Source: Hemileia vastatrix (lineage: Eukaryota; Basidiomycota; Pucciniomycetes; Pucciniales; Zaghouaniaceae). From it: a stretch of DNA of 64,000 bases. The position numbers were made by a program, and so were the translations under genes. Each line of letters begins with the position of its first letter. The first letter of the stretch is position 1. The notes under the pieces are model-generated. The model was given only the letters and a program-made list of their open reading frames with translations, was not told where the DNA came from and did not search any database. Positions 21,254 to 31,478 of the stretch are shown here, piece after piece. Location of the stretch: NCBI GenBank assembly GCA_030280995.1, contig JASXTE010000017.1:21133998-21197997 (forward strand), in the 5' to 3' direction.

Positions 21254-22591
21254 TCAATCAGAAATTCTTCTAAACGTTTCTCCAACGCCTCTATGCCCGA
21301 GATCTTCATGCAGTGATTTCAAAACTAATTCTTGCCCCTTCTGTTGAGTTATAACTACTTGAGGATTTGGATACTTTCTCCTCATTAAACGTCGACCAGA
21401 TAGGTAAAACGTAGATGACTTCCTCTTGATAGCCACCCATTCATCGTCTTCACAATCTTCTGGCCTTTCTAAAGTCAACAAATATTTGACTAACAAAAAA
21501 TAAAAACCAGTCTGACCCCAGACTTCATCTTGAAAATCGATTAATATAACATCAATAGGGACTTCTCTATCACCAATATCACCTGCACATGAATTAGCCA
21601 ATAATCGTTGACCCCTAAATAAATCTTTAATCGATCTATGTCGACGTTTTTCTTCTGAACCTTTGGATCCTTCGAAAACCGTATTTGAAAATACCTCTTT
21701 CTCTTTATCCACCCTTTTATTTAAATTCTCTAATTCTCCAACATATACACCATTCCTTAATTTACTACTATCCCACACTACCAATCCATCTTCCTCTACA
21801 TACACCACATCTTCTTCTACCTCCTTTCTACCGAATCTATCTACACCTTTTCCATCTCCTTTATTAACATAAAAACTATTTTCCAGTTTATCCTCTTGGT
21901 GGAGGTCATCAACACCATAATCTAAAAACAATAGTCCTGCCAGTTTAGCCTCATGGGGGAGGTATGGAAAGTCTTCAGCTCCTTTAGTGCTGGCTTTGAT
22001 AATAGGTATATCTTCATCGAACTCTTCTGAGTCTGAATCTTCTTCAGTAGGTGGTCTCCTTGATAAACCATCTGGCATAGTAAAAGTTTTGCCAGGCTTA
22101 TGAACTAAATCAAACGAAAAATGTTGAATAAAAGCTACCCATCTAGTCATGGGTGCGTTCGGTAAACTTGGGGAATTAATCATCTGGATTAAGGATTTCG
22201 CATCCACTTGCAACTCAAAATGTTGCCCCCACAAAATATGCTGAAGTTTCTTCAGTATTTTTGCCACACCACATAATTCCAATTTTGGTTGTGAATATCT
22301 TGATTCGACCTCAGTAAATACTACAGATTCATACCTAACTGGCCTGATGTAACCAGCTTTATCTATCTGAGACAAAACCGCCCCAGCTGCAACCTGACTT
22401 GAATCAACTGCTAAATAAATTCTGCCAGCTTCTTTTCCATAATCCAACTTGTGCAGGACTAAATCCTTCCCCACAACCTCCTTCAACTTCACAAACGCCT
22501 TCTCACACTCTTCATCCCACTCCCAGTCTGCATCCTTTCTCATTAACCGTCTCAATGGAGCTGCCAATGAAGAAAAGTCCTTGATAAACAT
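21254..22591 (-). pseudogene. pol: C Pol: RNase H, linker and integrase finger
   Basis: Begins after the RT thumb (FIKDFSSLAAPLRRLM) and has the RNase H motifs LAVDSSQVAAGAVL, SQPKLELCGVAKILKKL and LQVDAKSLIQMI, then the tether FDLVHKPGKTFTMPDGLSRRP. A long acidic linker follows; two hairpin repeats (21884, 21941) are embedded in its coding sequence. The last residues (SLHEDLGHRGVGETFRRI) are the HH part of the integrase zinc finger. In frame with RT and integrase. Confidence 0.85.
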
Positions 22592-22657
22592 TCTAACATA
22601 TACGCAAACGCCTAAAAACCCTCTAACTTCGGTCGTATTCTTGGGTCTTGGCCAGGA

Positions 22658-23716
22658 CTAAATTTTGTTAACTTTCTTCTTGGACATAATCCTACCCTCT
22701 CTACATACCACATGGCCTAATATTTCTAAGGCTGGCACACAACAAGAAAATTTTGAACCTGAAATAGTTAAACCAGCCTCTTCAATTCGAAACAAGATTC
22801 TTTCTAAAGTAATTGAAAACTCCCAAATGAATTTGCGTATCCCGGGATTCTCTTCCAACACCTGGTTATTATAGTCGGTTGTTGGTCCCTTAATTCCTCC
22901 ATCATCTATAAAGATTCCAGCATATTGTGGAATTTCATCTTGAAGGATCCAAGCCATCTGAGCTTGATAAACTGCAACCGAATTTGTTGCTCCTTGAGGT
23001 AATCTTGTTAACTGTAAACGTCCAAGTGGTGTATCGAATGTAGTGAGTGGCCTTGAGTCCGGATGTAACTCTCTCTCATCATATCCACCCATAATATCTC
23101 CCAAACCATAACACACTCTCCCTGCAAATGCTTCAACAAACTCCTCAGCACTAGGCGGTATTCCAGCATCCTTTATTGTAACCCTATTTAATTCCCTAAG
23201 ATCATGAACAACTCTAAGCTTGCCCTTCGGTTTCTTGATACAAAATACCAGACTAGAATAACTTGATGTTGATTGCTCATACAGTCCAGTGCGTATCCGC
23301 TCTCTGAAAACTTCAATATAGGCTTCTTTCAATGCAGCTGGAATAGGAATCGGTTTCTGCTGCCACGGTTCATGACATACCACAGGAATCTTGTAAGGCT
23401 CCCCATAGGAATGCTTCAACACACCCCTCTCCTCTTCTACAAAAGCAATGGCCTTCTCTCGCTTGACCATCACATCCAACAACAACTTCTTCTCTTCTCC
23501 AGACAACCAACCATCAGGTCCAAAATTAACAACACCCAGTCTCTCAAAAGTGATTCTTGACGTCTCAGAAAATTCAGGCGGATTCTTTACCAAGGGACTT
23601 TCATAAGGATCTCTTGATAACCTTGGTCTTCTAAAAGGTGGATTTAATTCAGCAGGTAGCAGTTCATTAATAGGTTGAACTTTATTTGCTACTTTCTTAT
23701 ATTTGGCTGCGTCCAC
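22658..23716 (-). pseudogene. pol: C Pol: reverse transcriptase
   Basis: RT domain with PVVCHEPWQQKPIPIP, GLYEQSTSSYSSLVFCIKK, RVVHDLRELNRVT, YGLGDIMGGYDERELHPDSR, RLPQGATNSVAVYQAQMAW, the catalytic YAGIFIDDGGIKG and LEILGHVVCREGRIMS. The FIDD aspartates are present. The domain layout and the IFIDDGGIKG box match a Ty3/gypsy group seen in basidiomycete genomes. The frame is continuous upstream to the 277-codon frame through one TAA (GDTK*NVLPQ), and downstream it meets a TAG (KKVNKI*SWP). Confidence 0.88.
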
Positions 23717-23743
23717 ATCTAAATTAACTTGAGGTAAAACATT

Positions 23744-24577
23744 TTATTTTGTATCGCCATTAAAACTTTCATCAAATGAATCTTCTTCATTGCCAGAACC
23801 GGAATAAGAAAAATTAGAAAAATATTTTATTTCATTTTTGAATTTTACCCTTTTCTCCTTTCCCTCGTCTAATTTATAAACAGATTTTCCAACACCTTTG
23901 CTTCCCTTATCCAACATTAAATCACCTGTAAAGAAAGTCGGCAGTTTAACCTCTTGCTGGAGGACCGGAATTGAATTTTCACAAAAATTATTTTGTTGTG
24001 TTTTAATTATACTGAGATTTTTTATCGGATTTTGATGTGATATTTGCAGCTTACCCTCTTGCTGGAGGTCCGTAATAAAAGGAGATAATTGCAGTTTAAC
24101 CTCTTGCTGGAGGTCCATAATAGAATTTTCACAAAAATTATTTTTTTGTGTTTTAATTATACCAAGATTTTTAATTTGGTTTTGATGAGATTTTTGCAGT
24201 TTACCCTCTTGCTGGAGGTCTAAAAACATACCCTTCCAACCTTTATCCAACCTAATTTGGCCCATTTTGCCTTTTTCACCATTTTTAAATTTTATAGAAA
24301 AACCGGGTAAATCTAAGAAACATATAGAAAAGTCCAAAACGTATTTGCACTCCAAAGTAATATTAACAGAAAATAATTGAGAATCCACTTGAATTATCTC
24401 CAAGTGAGCTGACCTATTGCAATCCGGGATCTCATCCTGAGGAGAGATTACAACATTAGAGTGATCTGCCACTGCTACCCCAAAAAATGAGGGCATCCAT
24501 AATAATTTGAATCCTGAATAAATTGAAGACATAACGATAAAAAAAATTTCAGCCAAGTTTAGGTAGTTTATCCTCAT
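23744..24577 (-). pseudogene. C Pol N-terminal region with DLQQEGKL repeats
   Basis: A 277-codon frame in phase with RT. It starts at an ATG just after the gag stop (MRINYLNLAEIFF) and may hold the protease, but I see no convincing D[ST]G motif. The middle carries four copies of a DLQQEGKLQ-like peptide (DLQQEGKLQKS, DLQQEVKLQ, DLQQEGKLQIS, VLQQEVKLP), each encoded by one copy of the DNA hairpin repeat (24197, 24092, 24047, 23942). The end is acidic (SGSGNEEDSFDESF). Function unknown. Confidence 0.6.
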
Positions 24578-24590
24578 TTTGGAGGAATTA
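24565..24590 (-). promoter_or_regulatory. Hairpin repeat at the C gag-pol junction
   Basis: The gag frame ends ATA TAA; three bases on, the RNA has CCTC CAAAAT GAGG, a 4 bp stem and 6 nt loop that includes the ATG of the next frame. Pol lies in the +1 frame and is open across the gag stop. A role in frameshifting or reinitiation is possible but not shown. Confidence 0.4.
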
Positions 24591-25325
24591 TATTCTTGAT
24601 ATCCCCTGGAGATAATCCATAATTTTTCCCCAAGGGCTTATCCACCGATTCCATAAAACCCAAAAATAAACCCCCATAATTTGTCCTACCATTGGACATA
24701 AAAAATAAACAGCCCTTTTCCAAAACATGAGTGCATCCAATTTATGCACTCTATTATCAAATGCCACTACGCTCTTTATTAGTGCAGGGAAAACCATATC
24801 CTCCATAAAAATCTCTTCCTGAGATTGAAACAAATCCACCATACATATACCAGATTCATAAACCATATCCACATCTGAATTGCAGACAGTCTCCGCTTTT
24901 GAAGACAAAACCTGAGGTAAATATTCCTCTAAATCAAATTCCAAATTATCCAAAACAAAATTATCCCCAACATCCAAATTTTCTTCATCAGTGACAATAA
25001 TATCTTCATCTTCAGAAACCTCTTCTTTCCAAATAGAAGAGTCAACAAAAATAATATCTTCAGGCTGGACAAAATCTTCAGGAATGGCTGAATCCGAAAT
25101 TTCTTCAGTAACTAGTTCTTTTACACCATCCTCTTCTATCTCTTGAGCGACCTCAGTGTCTTCTCCAGAGTCCAAATCAACAGAGTTATGAGTATCCAGA
25201 TGTTCCAAAATAACCTTCTTTAGCACCTCCATACCAGGAATCCTAGTTTCTCCATCTGGGCAATCCTTCATTAAATTCGCATTAATAAGCACCATCAAAA
25301 CATCTTTCTTAACCTTTTCCCCCAT
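24588..25325 (-). pseudogene. gag: C Gag C-terminal part, acidic protein
   Basis: A 245-codon frame in phase with the gag start, separated from it by a TGA (KYIF*DAM). It begins MGEKVKKDVLMVLINANLMK and is very acidic in the middle (EDTEVAQEIEEDGVKELV, EEVSEDEDIIVTDEENLD). The end is hydrophobic and Trp-rich (FWVLWNRWISPWGK). No zinc knuckle is seen. Confidence 0.6.
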
Positions 25326-25331
25326 AGCATC

Positions 25332-25793
25332 TCAAAAAATATACTTTGATGCATTATCATGAAATAAAATTTCATACTCCAACAAATAATCCAGAACCAC
25401 CTGAAATTCAACCATAAACTGATGATACTGATGCAGAGATGTTACACCACCTTTTGATTCCCATTTCCTAGCTATATCCTTTAGATCCTCCAATGAATAA
25501 AGTTTTGGCCACCTTTTTTCCATTTCCATCTTAAGCTTTCTCCAATCTTGATCTTCATAACCATCCATAGAAATAACCTCCTTTTCCACCTCTCTGTCCA
25601 AAATAAAGAACCTAATCTGCTTCACCATATCCAAAGGTAAAGCACCATCAATCGCAGCTGCAGTTTCATACCTATGTAAAAATCCTTCTAAATCATCTCC
25701 AGAAAACTTGGGCCCAACCCAAGATACAATCCTTACTGATGCCCTAACAGGTACACCAGCAGCCAACACAGCAGTTCCACCAGTAGAAGACAT
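25332..25793 (-). pseudogene. gag: C Gag N-terminal capsid-like part
   Basis: I chose the ATG at 25791-25793 (MSSTGGTAVLAAG). The product has the pattern of fungal Ty3/gypsy Gag: KFSGDDLEGFLHRYETAAA, KQIRFFILDREVEKEV, WRKLKMEMEKRWPKL. This is the capsid-like part that packages the RNA. It ends at a TGA followed in frame by the 245-codon acidic part. Confidence 0.7.
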
Positions 25794-25950
25794 CCCAAAA
25801 CATAAGAAAAGCGTTAACAACTGTTAAAATAACAAGCCTCTTGCAGGCCAATAACAAAAATCCAATTAGAGTTCCAGAGAATAAGCCTCTTGCAGGCTAA
25901 GAAAGTCCTAGATCCAAGTAAGTCTTTAAAGAAAGCTAGAGAAATCGAAA
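25794..25950 (-). other. C leader with two GCCTCTTGCAGGC hairpins
   Basis: Leader between primer site and gag ATG. It has two copies of GCCTCTTGCAGGC (near 25836 and 25886), a GCCT/AGGC stem that looks like a further variant of the element-wide hairpin. Confidence 0.5.
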
Positions 25951-25968
25951 ACCCCACGTTGGGCGCCA
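25951..25968 (-). promoter_or_regulatory. C primer-binding site, tRNA-Lys type
   Basis: Two bases after the 5' LTR the minus strand reads TGGCGCCCAACGTGGGGT. To my knowledge this differs at one position from the classical site complementary to the 3' end of tRNA-Lys (CUU). It fixes the element orientation. Confidence 0.8.
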
Positions 25969-25970
25969 AC

Positions 25971-27133
25971 TATGGTAAGGTAAACTCTTACAGTCGCCTT
26001 GCTGTAAGCAGAATCCGGAGGAGATATGTGGATTTAGCCAAAAACCCCCTCCTTCCAATAAAAATAACAAAATGGGAATTCTAAATCACTAAGCTAACCA
26101 ATCTACTTGGATCTGATCGATGAAAATAATGAAACTCTAAAATATTTAACGCTTATTGAGATTTAATGATCGTGGCTGTTGAGAAAAGAAATACTGATAA
26201 CAAAAATTAAGGTGTACCAGTGAAAGATCTGTAAAGATTGACTTTTATGTTTTTATAATAATTTAAAATTTTATGAGACAGCAATAATCAAGTCCCAGTG
26301 ATGAAGACCTTTCTAAAGATACCCTGTATGAAGTGTGATTTAAATTGTTGAGTAGTATTTCTAAAATGTTATATATAAAATATAATGTTATAAGGGTATT
26401 ACAATTTATTTAATTTGTTGAGTAATAAAAAATGAGACTGTGGTGGTTAATGATTAAGCTGTATGATGTGTCCCCCTTCTCAATTTCGAGTTTGAGAAGC
26501 GCTTAAGTATTCCTAGTCACATGCCTAAGTTTTCCCCTCCAGAGCTCTTCCAGAGTCAATCCGGAGCCCGTACGGAGTCCGTAGGGAGCCGAAGCGGAGT
26601 CTGTACGGAGTCCAAACGGAGTCAAAACGGAGTCCGTACGGAGTCGAAACGGAGTCCGTCCGGACTTCCGGACTCAATTAGAACCTTAAAACTATAATAA
26701 AAAATCTATAAAAATTACACATAATAGAGCTACTTCCCCTTTACATACCAAACTAATTTCCGTAGTCTGCGCAGCTCTAATTACCCGGTGAAAATTCATC
26801 GAAGTTAAGTAATTTCTGAAAACGTAAATATTTCTATAAAACTTCAAAATTCATTTAAAAATATAAGAAAAATAGTAAAGATTCTGGGAAAATTTCCCAA
26901 GGTTCTTGAGTGACTCGACTTAATACTTATAAATTTTTCAGACCGTAAAAATAAGTTTTCTCCGTAAAATAAATTGTTTTTGTGTAGGCATTCGCTCGTG
27001 ACCAATTTCTTCATATTTTAAACTCCAATAAATTAAATAAAACCCTTTTATAAAAAATAGTAACGCCAATCTTGCACGCCGTAATAACTCCATTTACGTA
27101 CTTAGGTGCCGTACTAAACTTTAGGCTACCACA
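25971..27133 (-). repeat. 5' LTR of C, 1163 bp
   Basis: Near-identical to 16296-17436 apart from the longer GGAGTC minisatellite (26561-26676) and scattered substitutions. It should hold the promoter for C; no clear TATA box was found. Confidence 0.92.
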
Positions 27134-27644
27134 ACGGGAAAAAAGCAGGCAGTATGTGGCCAGTACACAGAAGCCATTTCTGGCATAAAAAACACCAATC
27201 TTAAAAGTATTATATTTATGCATTTAAATAGCCTAATCAATAGTCCCAAATAAGGCCAATTGATCTGTGAAAGCGCAATTTTGATTTTCTCAATTTTATA
27301 GCGCATATAGTCAACTTTTAAGTGAAATAAAGCGCATTTTTTGTTTTTTGCGTAAAACAATGAAGATAACAGCTTTAAGTGTACTTAAAAATTATGTAGA
27401 CTTATAATTAAGGTTCTTAAGATTACCTTAACATATTCCAACTTAATATTAAGTTTATAAGACCTATAAAAGGTGGATATATGCGTGTATATAGGGTGTT
27501 ATAATGGCATTTTTTGTTGATTATCATAATTTTACTTATGTATACTGTTTGTGTACTCTCGTTTATTGTTCCCATGTATAGGTCATGTGTTCAAAATAAC
27601 TTATAAGCACTTTTTACTCAGTCCTGAAGATATACAGGCTGACA
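27134..27644 (-). repeat. A2 5' LTR, first part
   Basis: Reverse complement of the first ~510 bp of the A1 LTR, beginning TGTCAGCCTGTATATC at 27644. It joins 16295 when C is removed (CACGGG...). Confidence 0.9.
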
Positions 27645-28001
27645 GTTATAGTTGATAAACTTATGCATAAATTGAGATCAATTGAGGTTCATTTTTGGAC
27701 CAATCTGAGAATAAATGTAAATCTAACTCTAATTTAATTATTTTTATAAAGTATTCATAAACCTAGAATAATTAAGGGACACTCTACATTTCAGGAGAGG
27801 GGATTTCTAGCAATTCACCCCTATATTTCCTGTGGTGTATAATTTTTTTTACCTAAAATATAAGACCTACAGGCTATCAAAAATAAGATCTTCAGTTACT
27901 CAATTAAAAAAATATTTATATTTAAATAAAATTCAAAATAGTCCTTAAAGTGTATAACTTGAAAGTTTGTTATGGAAATTGATGAAGAAATGCTTTTTGG
28001 T
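27645..28001. other. Non-coding background repeat, inverted copy at 57539-57740
   Basis: No gene seen. About 27690-27830 resembles the reverse complement of 57560-57700 (shared CAATCTGAGAATAAATGTA, then a GACACTCT block, then GAGGGGATTGCTAGCA-like sequence). Confidence 0.55.
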
Positions 28002-28597
28002 AAAAGTGTCCAGCACAAGTTCAGAAAAACTTGTGCTGGAAACTTTTATGTGGAACACCTCACTTCTATTAAATAAAAATGCACCTTACCAGCTTCATAT
28101 TGGAAAAGTGTTCAGTACAAATTTGGCTAAACTTGTGCTGGAAACTTTGGACAAAACCAGTGACTAAAAATTGCAATGAAAACCAAAAAAATAGGCCATA
28201 TAATGAACATAGTTGATGGCATCAAATTTATTTTTGGGTAAAAGTGTCCAGCACAAGTTTGGCCATACTTGTGCTGGACACATTTCCAATATAAAGTTGG
28301 TAAGGTGCATGTTTATTTGAGAGAAGTGAGGTGTTCCTCATAAATGTGTCCAGCACAAGTTCAGGCAAACTTGTGCTGGAAATTTCAACCAAAAAACAAT
28401 TTGATGCCATCAATTATGTTCATTATATGGCATATTTTTTTGGTTTTCCTTTCAGTTTTCAGTCATTGGTTTTGTCCAAAGTGTCCAGCACAATTTCAGC
28501 CAAACTAGTGCTGGAAACTTTTCCAATATGAAGTTGGTATGGTGCATTTTTATTTAACAGAAGTGAGGTGTTACTCATAAAAGTGTCCTGCACATTT
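28002..28597. repeat. Cluster of palindromes separating inverted modules
   Basis: Five 44-46 bp palindromes built on GTGTCCAGCACAAGTT and its complement lie at 28002-28047, 28104-28148, 28240-28285, 28342-28385 and 28478-28522, with a half copy at 28579-28597. The spacers are X, Y, X', Y', X', where a prime marks the reverse complement: X holds AACACCTCACTTCT, Y holds ACATAGTTGATGGCATCAAA. No coding frame is supported. Confidence 0.85.
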
Positions 28598-28679
28598 TAT
28601 TGGAGTAAGGGATGGGGATCACCAAAAAATTCAAGTCAATTTTTTTGGCAAGTCTCATATGAAAATTTATATCAAATGG

Positions 28680-29220
28680 AAAAAAAAAAATTATAAATGC
28701 AAATTTCCTCAACCAATTATTTTCACCAGTCCATATCAAGTTTTCCAATTTTATATAATAGCCATTAGATTTTCCTAAGGCCAGAAGCACCATCATACAA
28801 AACCAGAAAACTATCTTAATGTAACTTTAAAAAATATTTGTAAGAAAAAAATCCAAAATTAAATGAAAAAAAATTAATAATGATTTCATCAAACAATTAT
28901 TTTCACCAGTACAAATAAAACTTTCCTATTTTATATAATAGCCAGTAGAACAACCTAAGGCCAGATGCACTATCATATAAAAACAGAAAACTATCTTGTC
29001 GTAACTTTAAAAAATAATTGGAAGAGACAAATCCAAATTTAAATGGAAAATGAAAATTCCATCAACAAATTATTTTCACCAGTCCAAATCAAGTTTTCCA
29101 ATTTTATATAATATCCAGTAGAATGACCTAAGGCCAGATGCAATATCATATAAAACCAGACAACTATCTTGAGGTAACTTTAAAAAATAATTTGAAGAGA
29201 AAAATCAAAATTAAAATGCA
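28680..29220. repeat. Tandem repeat, three ~178 bp units
   Basis: The block TTTCACCAGT recurs at 28721, 28901 and 29074, each time followed by a similar ~178 bp unit (TTCCAATTTTATATAATA, CCTAAGGCCAGA, AACTATCTT). No gene. Confidence 0.8.
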
Positions 29221-29499
29221 AAAAAAAATTAAAATGAAGAATAAAATTGAAAAAAAGGTAAATAAAAAGGAAAAATTAAAAACATTAAAAAAGATATAAA
29301 AATAAAAAAAATAAAAAAAATTAATAAATGAGAAAAAAAAAGAAAAAAAATAGATGAAAATATTTAATGATAGAAAAAGTTTTATAATATTTTAGTTAAC
29401 ATACTTGATAGATCTACTAAAAAAATTTTTTCATCTAATTTTTTTTTGATTATTAATATGGTTAATAAGACCTTCATTTATTAGGAATGAACAGCCAAA
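29221..29499. other. A-rich low-complexity stretch
   Basis: Mostly AAAATTAAAAA-type sequence. Nothing coding. Confidence 0.6.
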
Positions 29500-30721
29500 A
29501 TAGGTTAATTATTGATAAGAAACTAAAGATGGAGGTGCTTTAGATGTCTGATGCCAATGTTGAGAAGAATTACATATAGCCTCAAATATTCCATTGGCAC
29601 CACCAAAGTCAATAATACATTTATGGTCAGGAAAATATAGACCATGTCCCTCTTCAGAAGAGGGTGATGGAATAGGAAGACCAGTCTCTGTATTAATATA
29701 AGAGAAAATTACAAAATTTAGACAATTTTTATCATGTTTATTTAGATGAAAATTATTGTAGAATCCTTAATAAGTGATGATGACGTTGGAACAAGAAACA
29801 CAAGCATTTATTGCTACTTCCCATTCAGGATCAGACCAATTTGGTAAACCAGATTTTAAAGCAAGTTGATGGTTTTTTTGAAAAGCTTGAATACATAATT
29901 TTTTAAATCATTTTGCCAAAAAAATATAAATGATTCTAAAGAATTCCATTGTTTCAGATCTTCTTCTATTTGCTCTGGTTTCAAATTATTCAATAAAGAA
30001 TAAATTCCTGAAATATATGACAAAATTAAAAAATAACATATAATAGAAATAATATTTAAAAACCAAAATAAACTCCTTTATCATATCCTGGTTGCCAACC
30101 AAAACCTTTCAATACACCAGAAATCAGATTTTTATTTGATAACGGTTGTCAAACCAAAGCCATTTGATAGATAGTAGAAATAAAATCAGAAAGCTGGCAA
30201 AAAACTTCATCCTTTTTCCCATTAAATGTATGAACTTCTAAGATGAATTGAGGTTTGTATCTGTTATTGACAACTGAAAAAATGACATCTATACCGCCTT
30301 TTGTAAGGTTTTTGATGTTTTTGTAAAAATCATTTTTCTTAATATTTGATATTGAAGTCTTATAAAATTTGAGATCATCCAAATGTCCATAGAATGTTTT
30401 TCAAAATATCTTCATCCTAAACAACTTTCTATTTTGATAAAATTTTGTCTCTGAATTGCTTGATTCTTTAGCTGGTTCCATGATTTTCTACTTTTTATTT
30501 TCTGGTACAGAAATCTCAGATTGGTTGGGAGAAGGGATAAATTTAAAGGACATTTAAGAGATAGAAGAAAGTAAAGATAAAGAAGAAGAAGTTTAATATA
30601 TTTGATGGTTATTCTTGAAGCTTTCAAGTTTTGAGGAAAATGAAGAAAGAGATGATAGAGAGGATAAAGATGATTCAGAAGAAATTGATGAAAATGAAGA
30701 TGAGTGAGTTAAATTTTCCAT
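29500..30721 (-). pseudogene. Degenerate gene, possible Tet/JBP-like 2OG-Fe(II) oxygenase
   Basis: Minus-strand relic starting MENLTHSSSFSSISSES near 30721. Pieces read DDLKFYKTSISNIKKNDFY, then LKGFGWQPGYDKGVYF, then after a likely intron GIYSLLNNLKPEQIEEDL, LALKSGLPNWSDPEWEVAIN, FHLNKHDKNCLNFV, SPSSEEGHGLYFPDHKCIIDF and FGGANGIFEAI. An HxD-like HLNKHD and a later SQHWH recall fungal Tet-like dioxygenases, which oxidise methylated bases. Several stops and at least one frameshift break it. The family call is from memory of the motif layout and is uncertain. Confidence 0.4.
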
Positions 30722-31478
30722 AGCAATCTCCTGGAAAAAAAAATTTATAAAACAAAAAAAATATAAATAAAAAAATAAATATATTTAAAAAAAACACAAA
30801 AATAAAAAATTATCAGTAAAATAATTGAAAAAAAAACCCTTTTTATAGTTTATAAAAATAAAATGTAAAAAAATCAGTAAAAAATTTTGAAAAATTAAAA
30901 TTCAAAAAAAAACCTGAATTATGTTTGAAATACCATGTAATGTCCTAAAAAAAATTTTTTAAAAAAAAAAGAAAAAAAATCAAAAACAAAGACAAAAAAC
31001 AAAAAACAAAATAAAAAATAAAAAATCTGTTAAATAAATTGCAAAAACATAAAAATCAAAATAAAATTCTTAATGTTTTTGGAAATACCAGATAAAGTTT
31101 ATGAAAAAACAAAGAAAATCACCAAAAAAAAAAAAAAGATAAATCATAAAAAATTAAAATAAAATAAATTCAGTAAATTTAATTGCAAAAAAAAAAAATA
31201 AAAAAAAGAATAAAAAATTAAAAATACTTACCGGCTATTGGAAATATTACTTTATGTCCTTCAATCCAATTTATTAGAATAAAAAAATAAAAAATTGAAT
31301 TCAGGAAATTTCAGAATAATTATTTGCAAAAACAAAGACATATAAAAAAAATTAAATTACCTGATTTATTTTGGAAGCAGGAGGAATTTCCAGAAACTAA
31401 GGGAAATAAAAAAATTTCTGTAAAAAAAATTTAAAATCAGAGTTTAGTATTTTTTTTCTTGCTTCAAAATGCCAACCA
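30722..31478. other. A-rich low-complexity DNA, no gene
   Basis: AAAAATAAAAA runs with weak repeats of a TTGGAAATAC...TTTATG phrase. Nothing coding is supported. Confidence 0.6.

Larger units (their letters stand above)
16296..27133 (-). mobile_element. Complete Ty3/gypsy element C with hairpin repeats
   Basis: Minus-strand element with LTRs 16296-17436 and 25971-27133, target duplication ACGG, a tRNA-type primer site, a polypurine tract, gag-like and pol frames, and a long 3' region filled with hairpin repeats. In element orientation the LTR runs TGTGGTAGCC to TTACCATA. Its RT (PQYAGIFIDDGGIKG) resembles a Ty3/gypsy group known from basidiomycetes. A few stops interrupt the frames, so it is recently dead at best. 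Confidence 0.93.
4936..27644 (-). mobile_element. Ty3/gypsy element A2, interrupted by A1, B1 and C
   Basis: Minus-strand element. Its 5' LTR begins at 27644 (TGTCAGCCTG on the minus strand), is split by element C (16296-27133) and ends at 15304. Leader and gag follow to 14347, are split by B1 (5608-14346), resume at 5602, and are cut at 4936 by A1. Removing B1 with one TTCTG copy restores the gag frames exactly; removing C restores an LTR of about 1.5 kb. The pol part, if present, lies left of the window. Confidence 0.88.

Noticed and set aside
28228..28531. Short frames over the palindromes at 28 kb and in the satellite (e.g. 63683-63922)
   Set aside because: Palindromic sequence yields mirror frames on both strands; no conservation between monomers.
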